Shown here: positions 23,042 to 33,992 of the stretch, piece by piece
Position numbering within the stretch: the stretch's first letter is position 1
How the letters are laid out: the number at the start of each line of letters is the position of its first letter
Assembly (NCBI RefSeq): GCF_024166365.1
Contig: NC_064839.1
Span: 19,702,878-19,766,877, forward strand
Length of the DNA stretch: 64,000 nt
Origin: Elephas maximus indicus
Lineage: Eukaryota; Chordata; Mammalia; Proboscidea; Elephantidae
Direction: 5' to 3'
Position numbers and translations under genes: made by a program
The notes under the pieces: model-generated
Databases searched by the model: none
The model's input: the letters and a program-made list of their open reading frames with translations, nothing else
Told to the model about the DNA's origin: nothing

Positions 23042-23184
23042 CATTAACATCATAGAGGTTAAAATTTACAACACATTGGATAATTACATCAGATCATTAA
23101 ATGGAGGACAACCACACAATACTGGGAATCACAGCCCAGCCAAGTGGACACATATTTCTGGGGGGAAAAATTCAATCCATAACA

Positions 23185-23529
23185 GTGGCTAACACTGTCA
23201 CATGGACTAGTTCATCACCTGCCTTTCCATGTACCAGGAAACTGCAGGCCACATAACAACGGGCATAAGAGCAAAAACATGATAAAAGGATAGGAAAAGG
23301 GTTCAGGGAGTGGCAGTGATGAAGAAAAGTTCCTCAGCTCTGCAGAGGACACTGTTTCTAGTTATACTCCCACTCAGCTCCTTTTTGCCCTACAAACTCT
23401 CAAAGAATGATTGTCCACCAATCCCTTGGATCCTTGATGGTCAAGACCAACAATGGGTGACAACTGAGTTCTCTCTCAGATTGGAAATAATAATTTAAAA
23501 TACTTACAAAAATAAATGTTAGACGAGGA
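23185..23529. other. Unique interval, no gene seen
   Basis: Mixed sequence with no recognised repeat. A 62-codon frame at 23310-23498 has no supporting signal. Confidence 0.4.
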
Positions 23530-23765
23530 TGAGGGTTTATTGAGCACCTTCTATGTGCCACAAACTTTCCATGAATTATCTGACTTAGTCTTCAAAATAA
23601 TCCCACTTCTATGTCCATTTTACAGTGGTGGAAACTGAGACTTGACGGAGATGAGTTGCTTTCCCAGGGCCACACAGCAAATAAGGGACAGAGCTGGGAC
23701 TTGAATCCAGGTCCACGTTACTCTCCAAAGTCCGTGCTATCCACCACCCCACTCTACCTCCCTGC
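23530..23765 (+). mobile_element. MIR
   Basis: Matches MIR through 'tgagcaccttctatgtgcca', 'cattttacagtggtggaaac', 'ggccacacagcaaataag' and 'gacttgaatccaggtcc'. Confidence 0.8.
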
Positions 23766-23865
23766 TTTGGATTGCTTTGTACACTTTAGGGAAATTCTGT
23801 AGGACAAATAATTTAATTTTTTCCATAAAAAAATTGTGTGAAAAAAAGGGAGGAAGAACCTGTAA

Positions 23866-24240
23866 TTTTTTTCTTTTTTCTATTTTATTGTGTTTTAGGT
23901 GAAAGTTTACAGTGCAAATTAGTTTCTCATTGAAAAATTTATACACAACTTCTTTTGTGACATTGGCTGCAATCCCCACAATGTGTCAGCACTCTCCCCC
24001 TTTCCCTTTCCACCTTAGGTTCTCTGTATCCATTCATCTAGTTTTCCTATCCCTTCCTGCCTTCTCATCTTTGCTTTTGGGCAGGTATTGTACATTTGGT
24101 CTCATATACTTGATTGAACTAAGAAGCACATCCCTCACGCGTGTTATTGTTTGTGTTATAGGGCCATCTAATCTTTGGCTGAGAGATGGACTTCTGGAGT
24201 GGCTTCAGTTCTGAGTTAGTTGGGCGTCTGGTGGCCAGGA
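23866..24240 (-). mobile_element. L1 3' end, inverted, 5'-truncated
   Basis: 'attgtgttttaggtgaaagt' is the reverse complement of the L1 terminus. It is followed by 'gtgacattggctgcaat' and a 3' UTR segment also found at 29018 and 63119. Only ~370 bp of 3' UTR is present. Confidence 0.7.
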
Positions 24241-24251
24241 GCCTGTAAATT

Positions 24252-24458
24252 AAAAGAGACTTAAGAGACATCGTTTGCTCAGCTGCTAACGAAAATGTTG
24301 GAGATTCAAGCCCACCTAGAGGTGCCTCGAGAGAAAGGCTTGGAGATCTACTTCTGAAAAATCATCCATTGAAAACTCCACGGAGCACAGTTCTACTTTG
24401 ACACACATGGGGTCACCATGAGTCAGGGTCGACTTAAAGACAACTGGTTTTCAATGCT
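24252..24458 (+). mobile_element. AfroSINE, long type
   Basis: Diverged copy: 'gctcagctgctaacgaaa', 'gaaaggcttggagatctac', 'cattgaaaactccacggagc', then 'catggggtcaccatgagtc' and the tail hairpin region. Confidence 0.75.
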
Positions 24459-24469
24459 TTAAGAGATAT

Positions 24470-25605
24470 ATCAAGGGAAAGGCCGTACACAATAAGGGGG
24501 ACGTCAGCACAACTTCAGCAAGGCAAAGGAAGACACTGGGAGGTACGCAAGATTAAAATGCACCAACGGTAAATGTTATTACGTGCACAGTCCTGCAATA
24601 ACAGTGATAACAAACAATAATTTATGAGTGGATGCATAGGTAGATACACAGGCTGAACAGGTGTGGGATGGCATATGCGAGTAAACCCACGAGCATATAT
24701 AGGTTTGGCAGAGGATATTTCTACGTGTGTATTAGTATGTGCTGCAAGGTAGCCATGTATATAGTAGAGCACACAGAAGACAAAGTTATGAAAACTCCTT
24801 AGCCATAACCAAACACCTTGAGTGACTGAGTCTCTGAGCTTGAGGGCTTAGGACTATAGTCTCAGGGGACGTCTAGGTCAATTGACATAATGTAATCCAT
24901 AAAGACAATTTTCTACATCCTACTTAAGTGAGTAGCAACCAGGGTCTTAAAAGCTTGCGATAGCTGTCTAAGATATAACTATTGGTCTCTTCCCTTCCGG
25001 AGCAAAAAAGAGTAAAGAAAATCAAAGACTAAAGGAAACAATTAGTCCAAAGGACTACTGAACCACAGCCTCCACTAGCTGAGACCAGAAGAACTAGATG
25101 GTGGCTGGGTACCGCTACCGACCCCTCTGATTGGGATCACAATAAAAGGTCCTGGACAGAGTGGGAGAAAAATATAGAACAAAATTTAAATTCATAAAGA
25201 GGACCAGACTTACTGGTCTGAGAGAGACTGGTGGAACCCCTGAGACTATGGTCCTTAGACACTCTTCAAGCCTGAAACTGAACCCATTCCCAGAGATCAC
25301 CCTTCAGCCAAACAATAGACAGGCCTATAAAGTGAACAATAACACCCATGAGGAACGTGCTTCTCAGAACAATCAACTATACACGACCGAAAGGGCGCCA
25401 TTTGCCCAAAAACAAAGTTCAGAAGGTAGGAAGGGGAAGGAAAGATGGGCAAATGGAAACAGGACCCCAGAAAGGAAGTGTGTAAAGTGCTATCACATTA
25501 CAACTAATGTCATTAAAAAAAAATGTTTGTAAATTGCTGAATGGGAAACTGATTTGCTCTGTAAACTTTCACCCAAACCTTAATAAAATGTTAAAAAAAA
25601 AAAAA
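24470..25605 (+). mobile_element. L1 3' UTR and tail (older subfamily)
   Basis: Shares 'gagaccagaagaactagatgg', 'actatagtctcaggggac' and the terminal 'gtaaactttcac' plus 'aataaaatg' with the other L1 copies. It ends in poly-A followed by (AG)n at 25607-25622. Non-coding. Confidence 0.75.
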
Positions 25606-25869
25606 AAGAGAGAGAGAGAGAGACATGTCGATCAAATGCAATATATGGACCTTGTTTGGATTCTGATTCAAACAAACCAATTGTTAAAAAAAAAAAAAAA
25701 GCAGAGGGAGGAAAGAAGGAAGGAAAAAACTCAATCAGGGAAGGTTCATTGGATATTTGATCATAAAATATTGTTCATATGCTTTGGTTGATGGTAATAT
25801 GCCATTTATTTTCTTAAACAAAAGAGTCATACTGAAGTATTTGCAGTTGAAATGACATGGTATCTCAGA
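25606..25869. other. A/AG-rich low-complexity sequence and unique DNA
   Basis: (AG)n directly after the L1 tail, another A-run at 25686-25700, then unique sequence. The frame at 25507-25791 is a translation of these A-rich runs. Confidence 0.5.
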
Positions 25870-26012
25870 TTGTTTCAATATAATCCAGGGACGGGATTAT
25901 ACAAAACTGGCCATGTGTTCATATTGCTGGAGCTGGGTGTTGAGTACAAAAACTTCATGATACTAGTCTCTCAACTTCTGTATAAGTTTGAATGTTTCTA
26001 TAGTAGAAAGTT
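25870..26012 (+). mobile_element. Old L1 (L1M-type) 3' end
   Basis: 'aaaactggccatgtgttcat', 'gctggagctgggtgttgagt' and 'agtagaaagtttttttaaa' match the 3' terminal pattern of ancient mammalian L1s. Confidence 0.55.
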
Positions 26013-26039
26013 TTTTTAAATATTCAGAAGAAAAAAAAT

Positions 26040-26185
26040 AGCACTATTTGAAACTGCAGCAGTGGATGTATGCACAACTCTGCGAATACACTGAAAACTA
26101 CCAAACCATACACTTTAAAAGGCTGAAATTTATGGTATGTGAATTATATCTCTGTAAAGCTGTTATAAAATGAATAAAAGGATAT
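26040..26185 (+). mobile_element. Old L1 (L1M-type) 3' end, second copy
   Basis: 'atgcacaactctgcgaatac', 'accatacactttaaaaggc' and 'tatggtatgtgaattatatc' are typical of another ancient L1 3' terminus. A different subfamily from the preceding fragment. Confidence 0.6.
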
Positions 26186-26314
26186 AAACAAAAGAACCTA
26201 AAGTAGATTAAAATATAGTCAATCACATAATTTTCCTTATTTTGTATATCTCTCAGTAGATGATTTTTAATAAATGAACAACACACACACTTAGAAAAAA
26301 ATAAAAACCAACAA

Positions 26315-26520
26315 CTCTGTAGTCCTGTTCAAAAGGGGGAAAATATGGAACAAAATTTCAAATTCTCATGGAATCCAGACTTTCAGGAGCCATTGAAGCT
26401 GGTTGAACCCCCAAAACCATTGCCATGAGATCATTTTTAAACCTTAACCCAAAAACATCCCCTGAAGTCTTCTTTATACCAAACAATAGCTAAACTTAGC
26501 TCAACAAACGAAGACATAAG
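26315..26520 (+). mobile_element. L1 3' UTR fragment
   Basis: 'aaaatatggaacaaaatttc', 'gaatccagactttcagg' and 'aaacaatagctaaac' parallel the 3' UTR segments at 25160-25330 and 27570-27730. No tail of its own. Confidence 0.6.
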
Positions 26521-27234
26521 CCCAGCTTACATGTATCAATATCACTCCAAGGCTAAAACTCTATGCTAATTTACCTTTTGAACCTTCTCAGGCACTGCCA
26601 GCCAGAGCTGTCATTATTACCCGATCACAGTGTCGTTTTGAATCACCTGGTTTCTTCTGTATGCACTATAAGCACACACTGTTGTTTTCATTGCTGCTGG
26701 TATTTTTTATAGTCACTGATCTTGTCAGATTTTCTGGTGTTTTAGCTATAATATTGTGGTAATGAGCATGGGGAAAGGCGGTTAACACCGTGAGTTACTG
26801 TACTGGGTGACACCAACTCTATGTGACACCACTGAGGATATTCTCAGAAACTTCAAATAAAATTCTTAAACCACAAAGCAAACAAAATTGTACAAAGCAC
26901 ATCCTCCTCTCATTCCTCCGTGTGAAGGGAAGAACTGGTGAAGAACCGCTGTCCAGTTCCTAAGATCTGGTGGAGACAGTTGAGGCAAGGAAGAGATGTT
27001 GTTCAGAGGCTGTAGGCCCAGCTCCTGGAGGAGCTGCCGACACACTTGCCTGAGAGAAGGACCTGGTTTACTCCGATGAGAGAAAATTACTGAAAACAAC
27101 ATCTATTCCCAACCCAAAAAACCTCTCCACAAAAATAGAAGGGAAAGAAAAGTTTTAGTACTGAATAAGCATTAAATCAGAATGTGATGCTACAGAGACT
27201 GCAAAGGCATAAAGAAATCTTACCCTTTAGATAA
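26521..27234. other. Unique interval, no gene seen
   Basis: Mixed sequence. The minus-strand frame at 26866-27102 lacks flanking signals. No clear repeat was identified. Confidence 0.4.
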
Positions 27235-28012
27235 CTGAGAAGATACAACTCACTGCATTCATGTGTAAGATAAAACTGCTAATATAGTTCACAAAGTTCG
27301 TGTTCGGCATCCTAGTGAGGTGAGCAGTGTCTAGGGTCTTAAAGGTTTGTGAACAACCCTCCAAGATACAGCTATTGGTCTCTACTCATCAGGAGCAAAA
27401 GAGAAGGAAGGAAACCAAAGTCTCAGAGAAGAAACTCATCTACAGGGCTAAGAGCCGAAACGAGCCACAGCCTCATCTACCCTGAGACCAGAAGAACTAG
27501 ATGGTGCCCAGCTACCACTACTGGCCCTTCTCATCAGGGCCACAATAGATGAAGCCAGATAGAATGGGAGAAAAACACGGAACAGAACTCAAATTCTTAA
27601 GAAGTCCAGACTTGCTGGACCAACTGAGACCAGAGACCTCCCTGAGACTATTGCCCTGAGATACTCTTTAAACTCTGAGCCAAAACTATTCCCTGAGACC
27701 ACCTTTTGGCAAAATAATAGAGCACACAAAATAAAGGCTATTACCCATGAGTAATGAGTACAGTGCTCTATTACAAGAGAAAGAATCTATATGAGAACAA
27801 AATCAATAATCACTCTAAAGTAAAGATAAGATAGGGGACAGGGAAGCTAAAGTACCAAAAACAGAACAAAGAGAACACGATGAAAGGGAACGTAGACTTA
27901 TCCTGAAAAATGTAACTCATGTCACTGAACAAATTGCATAGAAATTGTCAAATGGGAACTTCATTTACTTTGTAAACTTTCACCGAAAACACACAATAAA
28001 ATTTTGTTGAAG
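27235..28012 (+). mobile_element. L1 3' UTR and tail
   Basis: Contains 'agtgtctagggtcttaaag', 'gagaccagaagaactagatg', a terminal 'gtaaactttcaccgaaaac' and 'caataaaattt', as at 24470. Non-coding and 5'-truncated. Confidence 0.75.
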
Positions 28013-28315
28013 GTAAAATTGCTAATGTTCTAATATCTTTATGGCCAGAGACCTGAAGTTATGCTTATCTCCCTCCTGGAAAATGGGAGACGGGGTGTGA
28101 TCTTCCTCGGTGATTACATTTGAGAAGAAGTGGCTCCCAGGTGCTTGAGGAAACATCCTTGATTTATATACTTTTCAAAGAGACAGAGAAAGAGTTTACA
28201 ATTACAATTTATCTAAAAATGAACTCTGAAAGAACAGCGGGGAAGAAGAGCCTCTTCCCTTATTTTCAGCGGAGACAACTAGGGGCCAGTGACTTGACAT
28301 TATCGGTGGTGGGAT
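28013..28315. other. Unique interval, no gene seen
   Basis: No recognised repeat and no supported ORF. An A-rich segment lies near 28180-28250. Confidence 0.4.
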
Positions 28316-28452
28316 AATTTCACAAAGGTTATACAACTTGAAGAATGTAAACAATGTCACTGAATTGTATATGTAGAATTCGTTGAAAGGATATACACTT
28401 TGTTGTGTATATCCTTGCCAAAAACAAAATAAAATTAAAAAAAAAAAAAACT
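28316..28452 (+). mobile_element. Old L1 3' end with poly-A
   Basis: 'aacaatgtcactgaattgta' and 'tttgttgtgtatatccttgc' are followed by an A-tail at 28433-28451, as in ancient L1 termini. Confidence 0.55.
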
Positions 28453-28469
28453 CATTCCTTTTCATTTGT

Positions 28470-29017
28470 ATTTGACTGTACACCAGGGACAGCCATAGCC
28501 TCCTAACTGGCCTCGCCTCATCATGGTAGCCAGAGTGCTCATATCCCCCTGCCTCCCACCCCACACTAATTAAAGCTTTTCAGACAATCCTCACTTCTCT
28601 CAAGATAAAGACCAGCATATTAACTGAGGGCTTTAAAGGTCCAATGTGGTGTTGCCTCTGACTACCTCTCCAGCCTCATCTTGAACCCATGCCTGTCTCT
28701 CTTTGAGCTCCAGGCACGCTGTCCTTCTGTTCCTCCCAGTAGTCAAAAGTCCTTCTACCACAGGGCCTTTGCACACGCTGACTTCTCAACTTGGTTAATA
28801 CCCACCCATCCTTGAGACCTCATCTCACATAAAGCTGTCCTCAGGAAAACTTCCCTGACATCCTGAAGTCAAATTCCCCCATTATTTGTTCCAAAGCATT
28901 TGTCACAAGCGGAGTTCCACATTTATTTATTTAAAGAATGAGGCTATGTGTCCTTTTGTTGACACTGAATCCTCATGGTCCCACAAAGCCTGGCATACGG
29001 TAAGCACTCAACATTGG
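28470..29017 (+). mobile_element. L2 3' end
   Basis: Order of L2 signatures: 'cctctccagcctcatcttga', 'gggcctttgcacacgctgac', 'gagacctcatctcac', 'cttccctgacatcc' and 'cctggcatacggtaagcactc'. The natural end is displaced to 29586 by the L1 insertion. Confidence 0.7.
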
Positions 29018-29585
29018 TCAATTTTTTTTTTTTTTTTTGGTGCTTTAGATGAAGGTTTTCAGAGCAAATTAGCTTCTCATCAAACGATTAATATACATAT
29101 TGTTTTGTGACATTGGCTGCTAACCCCACAACATGGCAACACTCTCTCCTTCTCAACCTTGGGTTCCCTGTCCTCTCCTACCTCCTCATCCTTGTCCCTG
29201 GGCTGGTGTGTCCGTTTAGTCTCGTTTTGCTTTATGGGCCTGTCTATGGCTGAAAAGTGAACCTCAGAAGTGACATCATTACTGAGTTAAAAGGGTGTCT
29301 GGGGGGCATACTCTCAGGTTTTCTCCAGTCTCTGTCAGACCAGTAAGTATGGTCTTTTTCTTTTTTTTAAGTTACAATTTTGTTCTACATTTTCTCCAGC
29401 TCTGTCCAGGGCCCTCTATTGTGATGCCTGTCAGAGCAGTCAGTGGTGGTAGCTGGGCACCATCTAGTTGTGTTGGACTCAGTCTAGAGGAGGCTGTGGT
29501 ACTTGTGATCCATTAGTCCCTCCCTTGTGTCTTTGGTTTTCTTCATTCTCCCTTGCTCCAGACAGGGTGGGACCAGTGGAACATG
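29018..29585 (-). mobile_element. L1 3' end, inverted, inserted into L2
   Basis: Begins with a T-run (the A-tail of the minus strand) and 'ttagatgaaggttttcagag', and covers ~570 bp of 3' UTR including 'gtggtagctgggcaccatct'. The words GTCAATT at 29016 and 29588 may be the duplication. The L2-like end 'gtgaatgaatgg' resumes after it. Confidence 0.7.
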
Positions 29586-29751
29586 TCAATTATTTTAAAA
29601 AAAGGATTCAGTGAATGAATGGATAGATTAAATGAAACTTCCAAAGCCACTGACCCCTGCAATCACTGATTTTTAATAGCTTATGTAGGCTCCCTGAAAG
29701 TGTCCCTTCTTGCAAATTTAAGAGTTTTCTCAAAGATTCACAAAAAAGAAA

Positions 29752-30006
29752 GAAGGAAGGAAGGAAGGAAGGAAGGAAGGAAGGAAGGAAGGAAGGAAGG
29801 AAGGAAGGAAGGAAGGAAGGAAGGAAGGAAGGAAGGAAGGAAGGAAGGAAGGAAGGAAGGAAGGAAGGAAGGAAGGAAGGAAGGAAGGAAGGAAGGAAGG
29901 AAGGAAGGAAGGAAGGAAGGAAGGAAGGAAGGAAGGAAGGAAGGAAGGAAGGAAGGAAGGAAGGAAGGAAGGAAGGAAGGAAGGAAGGAAGGAAGGAAGG
30001 AAGGAA
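29752..30006 (+). repeat. Perfect (GGAA)n microsatellite, about 64 units
   Basis: About 255 bp of uninterrupted GGAA, flanked by AAAG units on both sides (29740-29751 and 30006-30015). The long Ser-Phe-Leu-Pro and Lys-Glu-Gly-Arg frames over it are translations of the repeat. Confidence 0.98.
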
Positions 30007-30015
30007 AGAAAGAAA

Positions 30016-30378
30016 ATTCACCTCTAACAACCCACTTAAAAAGAACTCATCAGTGGCCTTCTCTGTCTGGCACAAATCCATTTCATGGGAAGAATTTTGA
30101 GTGCTTTAATGGTGACTTTCTGCCCTACAGCATATGACAATAAGGAGCAATTAGCTCTACAACTATAATGCGAAAAGAGTGGAATGCATTTAAATTGGAA
30201 TTGATTTTTGTTTAATCTGTGTTTTCACGGGCAGAAATCAGGTTTTTCTGAGCCAGCTTGTTAGAAATGACAAGCAGGTGGGCCTTTGGGATGTTGGAAT
30301 TCCTCTTTCCAAAGGTGGAGGGCCAGAACTTGCTTTCATCCTAAATGACTTTCCCTAGGGTCCTTGTCCCCTCTATAT
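30016..30378. other. Unique interval, no gene seen
   Basis: Mixed sequence after the microsatellite. No repeat or ORF supported. Confidence 0.4.
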
Positions 30379-30388
30379 GTATGTCCTG

Positions 30389-30564
30389 GAGCTCTGGTGG
30401 TACAGTTGTTAAGAGCTATGGCTGCTCACCAGAAGGTTGCCATTCAAATCCACCAGCAGCTCTTTGGAAACCCTATGGGGCAGTTCTACTCTCTCCTATA
30501 GGGTAGCTATGAGCCAGAATCAACGCAATGGCAATGGGTTCTGTTTGTTTTTTTTTTTTTTAAG
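30389..30564 (+). mobile_element. AfroSINE, short type, with 10-bp duplication
   Basis: Head 'agctctggtggtacagttg', body with ACCCTATGGGGCAG, and a T-rich end. Duplication GTATGTCCTG at 30379-30388 and 30565-30574. Confidence 0.9.
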
Positions 30565-30574
30565 GTATGTCCTG

Positions 30575-30867
30575 AACTTAAATCTCAGTCCACCTCAGAT
30601 GTAAATGCCTGGCCTCAGGTGTGTATGTCCCTCCTGTCACCCGTAGACCCTGCTCCTGACTACGTCCTGTCCAGGAAGACTTTGTGTGCTCCAGAGCAAA
30701 GGCCCTGACATAGCTGAGTACTTTAATACGTGCTGATTCCTGCCAAGAATGATGACCAGGAGTGGGCATCAGCTCTGCAAATAGCTTCTCATTGGCCATC
30801 CAGCGTAATAAAACACCACCTCACTCAGCATGTGCAGGGGAACCACTTATGCAGCATTTCACACATG
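30575..30867. other. Unique interval, no gene seen
   Basis: No recognised repeat. Overlapping short frames on both strands at 30578-30969 have no supporting signals. Confidence 0.4.
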
Positions 30868-30985
30868 CAGCCCAAGTCCCCAGTGAGACCTGAGGAATCA
30901 GCATTTCCAGGGCTAGGCACTGGGCATCTGGATGTTTTAAAGCACACGGTAGGTCTGATGCACAGCTGAGGTCGAGAGCCTCTGA
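30868..30985. mobile_element. MER5A-like DNA transposon remnant
   Basis: 'cctgaggaatcagcatttcc', 'actgggcatctggatgtttt' and a final 'gaggtcgagagcctc' fit the near-palindromic MER5A (hAT-Charlie) pattern, diverged. Confidence 0.5.
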
Positions 30986-31011
30986 AGCACGGCTGTCAAT
31001 TTACAAAGTGC

Positions 31012-31181
31012 TAAAGGCTTGGTGGCACGATGATTAAGAGCTTGGCTGCTAATCAAAAGGTCAGCCATTTGAATCCACTAGCCGCTCCTTGGAAACCCTA
31101 TGGGGCAGGTCTACTCTGTCCTATAGGGTTGCTATGAGTCGGAATCTACTAGATGGCAATGGGTTTGGTTTTGGTTGAAAG
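31012..31181 (+). mobile_element. AfroSINE, short type
   Basis: Diverged head 'ggtggcacgatgattaag', intact body with ACCCTATGGGGCAG...CCTATAGGGT, and the tail 'atgggtttggttttgg'. Confidence 0.88.
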
Positions 31182-31204
31182 GAGTCCTAACGGTAAAAAA
31201 TATG

Positions 31205-31330
31205 TAATCACCCAATTGCATAGATTTGGAAACTGAGGCTCAGAGAGATTAAGCCATTTGCCCAAGGACATACAGTTTATAAGCGACCTAATCTAGACTC
31301 AAAGGGCCCAGGCTCAAAGTCCTTTAGTCC
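31205..31330 (+). mobile_element. MIR fragment
   Basis: 'tttggaaactgaggctcaga', 'ttgcccaaggacatacag' and 'ctaatctagactcaaa' match the 3' half of MIR. Confidence 0.7.
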
Positions 31331-31488
31331 AGAATGAATGAAGGGCATAAAGAAAGAATGATTATTAGAGGTAGTGCTTTTTCCTTATTTCTTAGTATTT
31401 CTAGAGAAATCCAGTATTTCTGAGGAAGAAGTCACATAATGTCGCTGTGATTAGTTGTTACGTGCCCTGGCTACCCTGTGCACAGTCC

Positions 31489-31891
31489 TGTTAAAAATAA
31501 AATTGCCACCAGATTGAATTTATGTATAAACTCATAAGCTTTATTGCAGTTCATGAATTAGGGGGGCATCTGGTCTGGAAGTCAGACAAGAGCTCGGAAG
31601 GATAAGCGGAAGAGACCAGAGTTACAAAGGCAAAGGTGGTGTAAGAACGAGGAAGTAACGCTGGGCAGAGAGTGATTGGTTAATTCTAGGTTACTTTCCT
31701 TATATAGTATATTGGGAACTCTTATAGCCAGATCACATACTGTAGCTGAGGCAGCAATTGAGGATTGGTTGACTTAGGTTTCAGCTCTTGGGAAGGTAGG
31801 CATAATTAACAGAAAATAGAAACTAGCTAGGTTTCAGTTTGCTGATGTGGGACTTAGCATAAGTGACTCCATCTTGGGCCTAGTACAGTCA
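31489..31891 (-). mobile_element. ERV (class I-like) solo LTR, inverted
   Basis: The minus strand begins TGACTGTACTAGGCCCAAGA and ends ...TTAACA. A polyadenylation signal AATAAA lies at 31540-31545 on the minus strand, with AACCAAT-type boxes upstream. The start matches the LTR at 41016. No gag, pol or env sequence is adjacent, so it is a solo LTR. Confidence 0.7.
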
Positions 31892-32194
31892 GGTTAGCAC
31901 TGCCAATTGTACCAAGCTGGACATCAGGCAAGCGAATGGTTTCTAAAGTGGTCTCTTACAACCAGATGGATGGTGGATGATAAGTATGGTCACTACCAAT
32001 CAGCAGGTCAAAACAGAGACTTTAGTGCCAAGTATTATCTGGTGGCAGAGGACCAGGGAAGGGCAGAAGAAGAGATAATAGGTGGGAGTCAAACGTAGAA
32101 GGAAAGCTATTGAAAAAGAGGCAGAAAAAAGTCTTATACATAACAGCATCCACAAGATTATAAAGTAGTAGAGGCTCACTCTTCAAAGGCAGCA
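31892..32194. other. Unique interval, no gene seen
   Basis: Non-repetitive sequence with A/G-rich parts. The 63-codon frame at 31907-32098 lacks support. Confidence 0.4.
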
Positions 32195-32790
32195 AGTTCC
32201 TTAAAAAATGAAACGTAGAATTAGCATATGACCCAGTAACTCCACTCCTTGGTATATACCCAAAGAATTGAAAGCAGGACCACAGATACTTGTACAGAAA
32301 TGTCCATTGCTGCACTATTCACAATAGCCAAAAGGTGGAAACAACGTAAATGCCCACCCACAGATGAATGAATAAACAAAATGTCCACTATACATATGAT
32401 GGAATACTACTCAGTCCTAAACAGAAATGAAGGTCTGATACATGCCACAACATGGATGAATCTTGAAAACATGCTGAGTGAAATAAGTCAGACCAAATGG
32501 ACAAATATCGTATGATCCCACTTATATGAAATACCTAGGATAGGCAAATGTATAGAGACCAAAATTTGTTAGCGATTACCAGGGGCGGAAGGTGGGGAGA
32601 AGGGGGAATCCTTACCTAGGGGGCACCAGGTTTCTGTAAAGGGTGACGGAAAAATTTTGGAAACAGGTAATGATGATGGTTGCACGGCATGACAAATGTA
32701 ATTAATGTAATCAAATTGTACACATAAAAAATGTTCACATGGCAAATATTTATTTGTTCTACAATAAAAAAAATAATTGGTTATTAAGAA
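32195..32790 (+). mobile_element. Old L1: ORF2 end and 3' UTR
   Basis: 'catatgacccagtaactcc', 'ggtatatacccaaagaattg', 'attgctgcactattcacaat', 'aacatggatgaatcttg' and 'gaaataagtcagacc' are the conserved L1 ORF2 tail. Then come a 3' UTR with GGGG stretches and an A-rich end. Coding is destroyed. Confidence 0.8.
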
Positions 32791-33322
32791 AACTATGAGA
32801 ATTATTTTTTAAAAAATGGAAAGACCTTGTTGGATTTGGAATACATTTTAAGAAAGAAAAAAAAAATCATAACCTAAATGTAAAATGGGAAACTATAAAA
32901 CTTTTCGAAGATAACATAGGAGAAAATCTAGGTGACCCTGGGTTTGCAGATGAGTTTTTAGATACACCAAAAGCAGCATTCGTGAAGGATAAAATTGATC
33001 TGTTGGACTTCATTAAAATTAAAAACTTCTGTTCTGTAAAAGACACTGTGAAGAGAATGAAAGGACAAGCCACAGCCTGGGAGAAAATATTTCCAAAACA
33101 CATATCCAATAAAGGACTTTTTTATCCTGTATGTACAAGGAACTCTTAAAACTCAACAATGAGAAAACAAACAACTCAGTTACAAAATGGGCAAAATATC
33201 TGAAAAGACACCTCATAAAGAAGGTACACAGATGGAAAACAAGCATTTGAAAAGATGCTCAATGTCACATGTCATTAGGGAAATTACAAATTAAAATGAC
33301 AATGAGATACCACTACACAACT

Positions 33323-33520
33323 GTCCCACCACCACCGTGAGTTGCCATCTAGCCAAGTCCATGTCTGTCAGAGAAGTGTGCTTCATTGGGTTTTCAATGG
33401 CTTATTTTTCAAAAGTACATCACCAGGCCTTTCTTCAGAGGTGCAGCTGGGTGAACTCGAACCTCCAGCCTTTTGTTTAGCAGCCGAGTGTGTTAGCCAT
33501 TTGCACCAACAAGGGACTGC
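33323..33520 (-). mobile_element. AfroSINE, long type, inside old L1
   Basis: Inverted copy with 'ttgccatctagccaagtcc', 'gggttttcaatggctta' and 'gcaccaacaagggact'. The word ACACAACT at 33315-33322 and 33521-33528 is the duplication. Confidence 0.85.
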
Positions 33521-33992
33521 ACACAACTATTAGAATAGCTAAAATTAAAAAATAAAACTCATGATACCAAATGTTGACATGAACGTGGAGAAACAGGGAC
33601 TCTCGTTTATGGGAATCCAAATGATACAGTCGTTTTGGAAGATATTTTAGCAGTTTTTATAACACCTTATTCGTAATTGCCAAAAACTGGAAGCAACCAA
33701 GATGCTCCTCAGGAGGAAATTCGATAATCTAACTGCGTTACACCTATACAATAGGATATTATTCAGTGACAAAAGGAAAAGAGATATTAAGCTATGAAAA
33801 GACATGGAGTGACCTTAAATGCATATTTCTAAGTGAAAAAAACCAGTCTAAAAAAGGATAAATACTTATGATGTCAAGTCAACTACATGACATTCTGGAA
33901 AAGGCAAAACTACAGAGACAATAAAAAGATCAGTGGTAATGAGGGGTTTGGAGTAGGGAGGAGGGAGGGATGAATAAGTGAAGTGCAAGGAG

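Larger units (their letters stand above)
22405..23184 (-). mobile_element. MaLR-type solo LTR with SINE insertions
   Basis: Inverted LTR from 'cttagttatctagcactgctg' to 'attcaatccataaca', the reverse complement of TGTTATGGATTGAAT...AAGACA-type LTR ends. It includes 'caagatacaacctaatcctg' and 'ggaggacaaccacacaatactgg'-type segments shared with the copies at 41369 and 43578. Interrupted by a SINE at 22886 and a SINE tail at 22484. Confidence 0.75.

Noticed and set aside
29608..30137. Long Ser/Phe/Leu/Pro-rich and Lys/Glu/Gly/Arg-rich open frames on opposite strands
   Set aside because: Both are translations of the (GGAA)n microsatellite, which has no stop codons in most frames.
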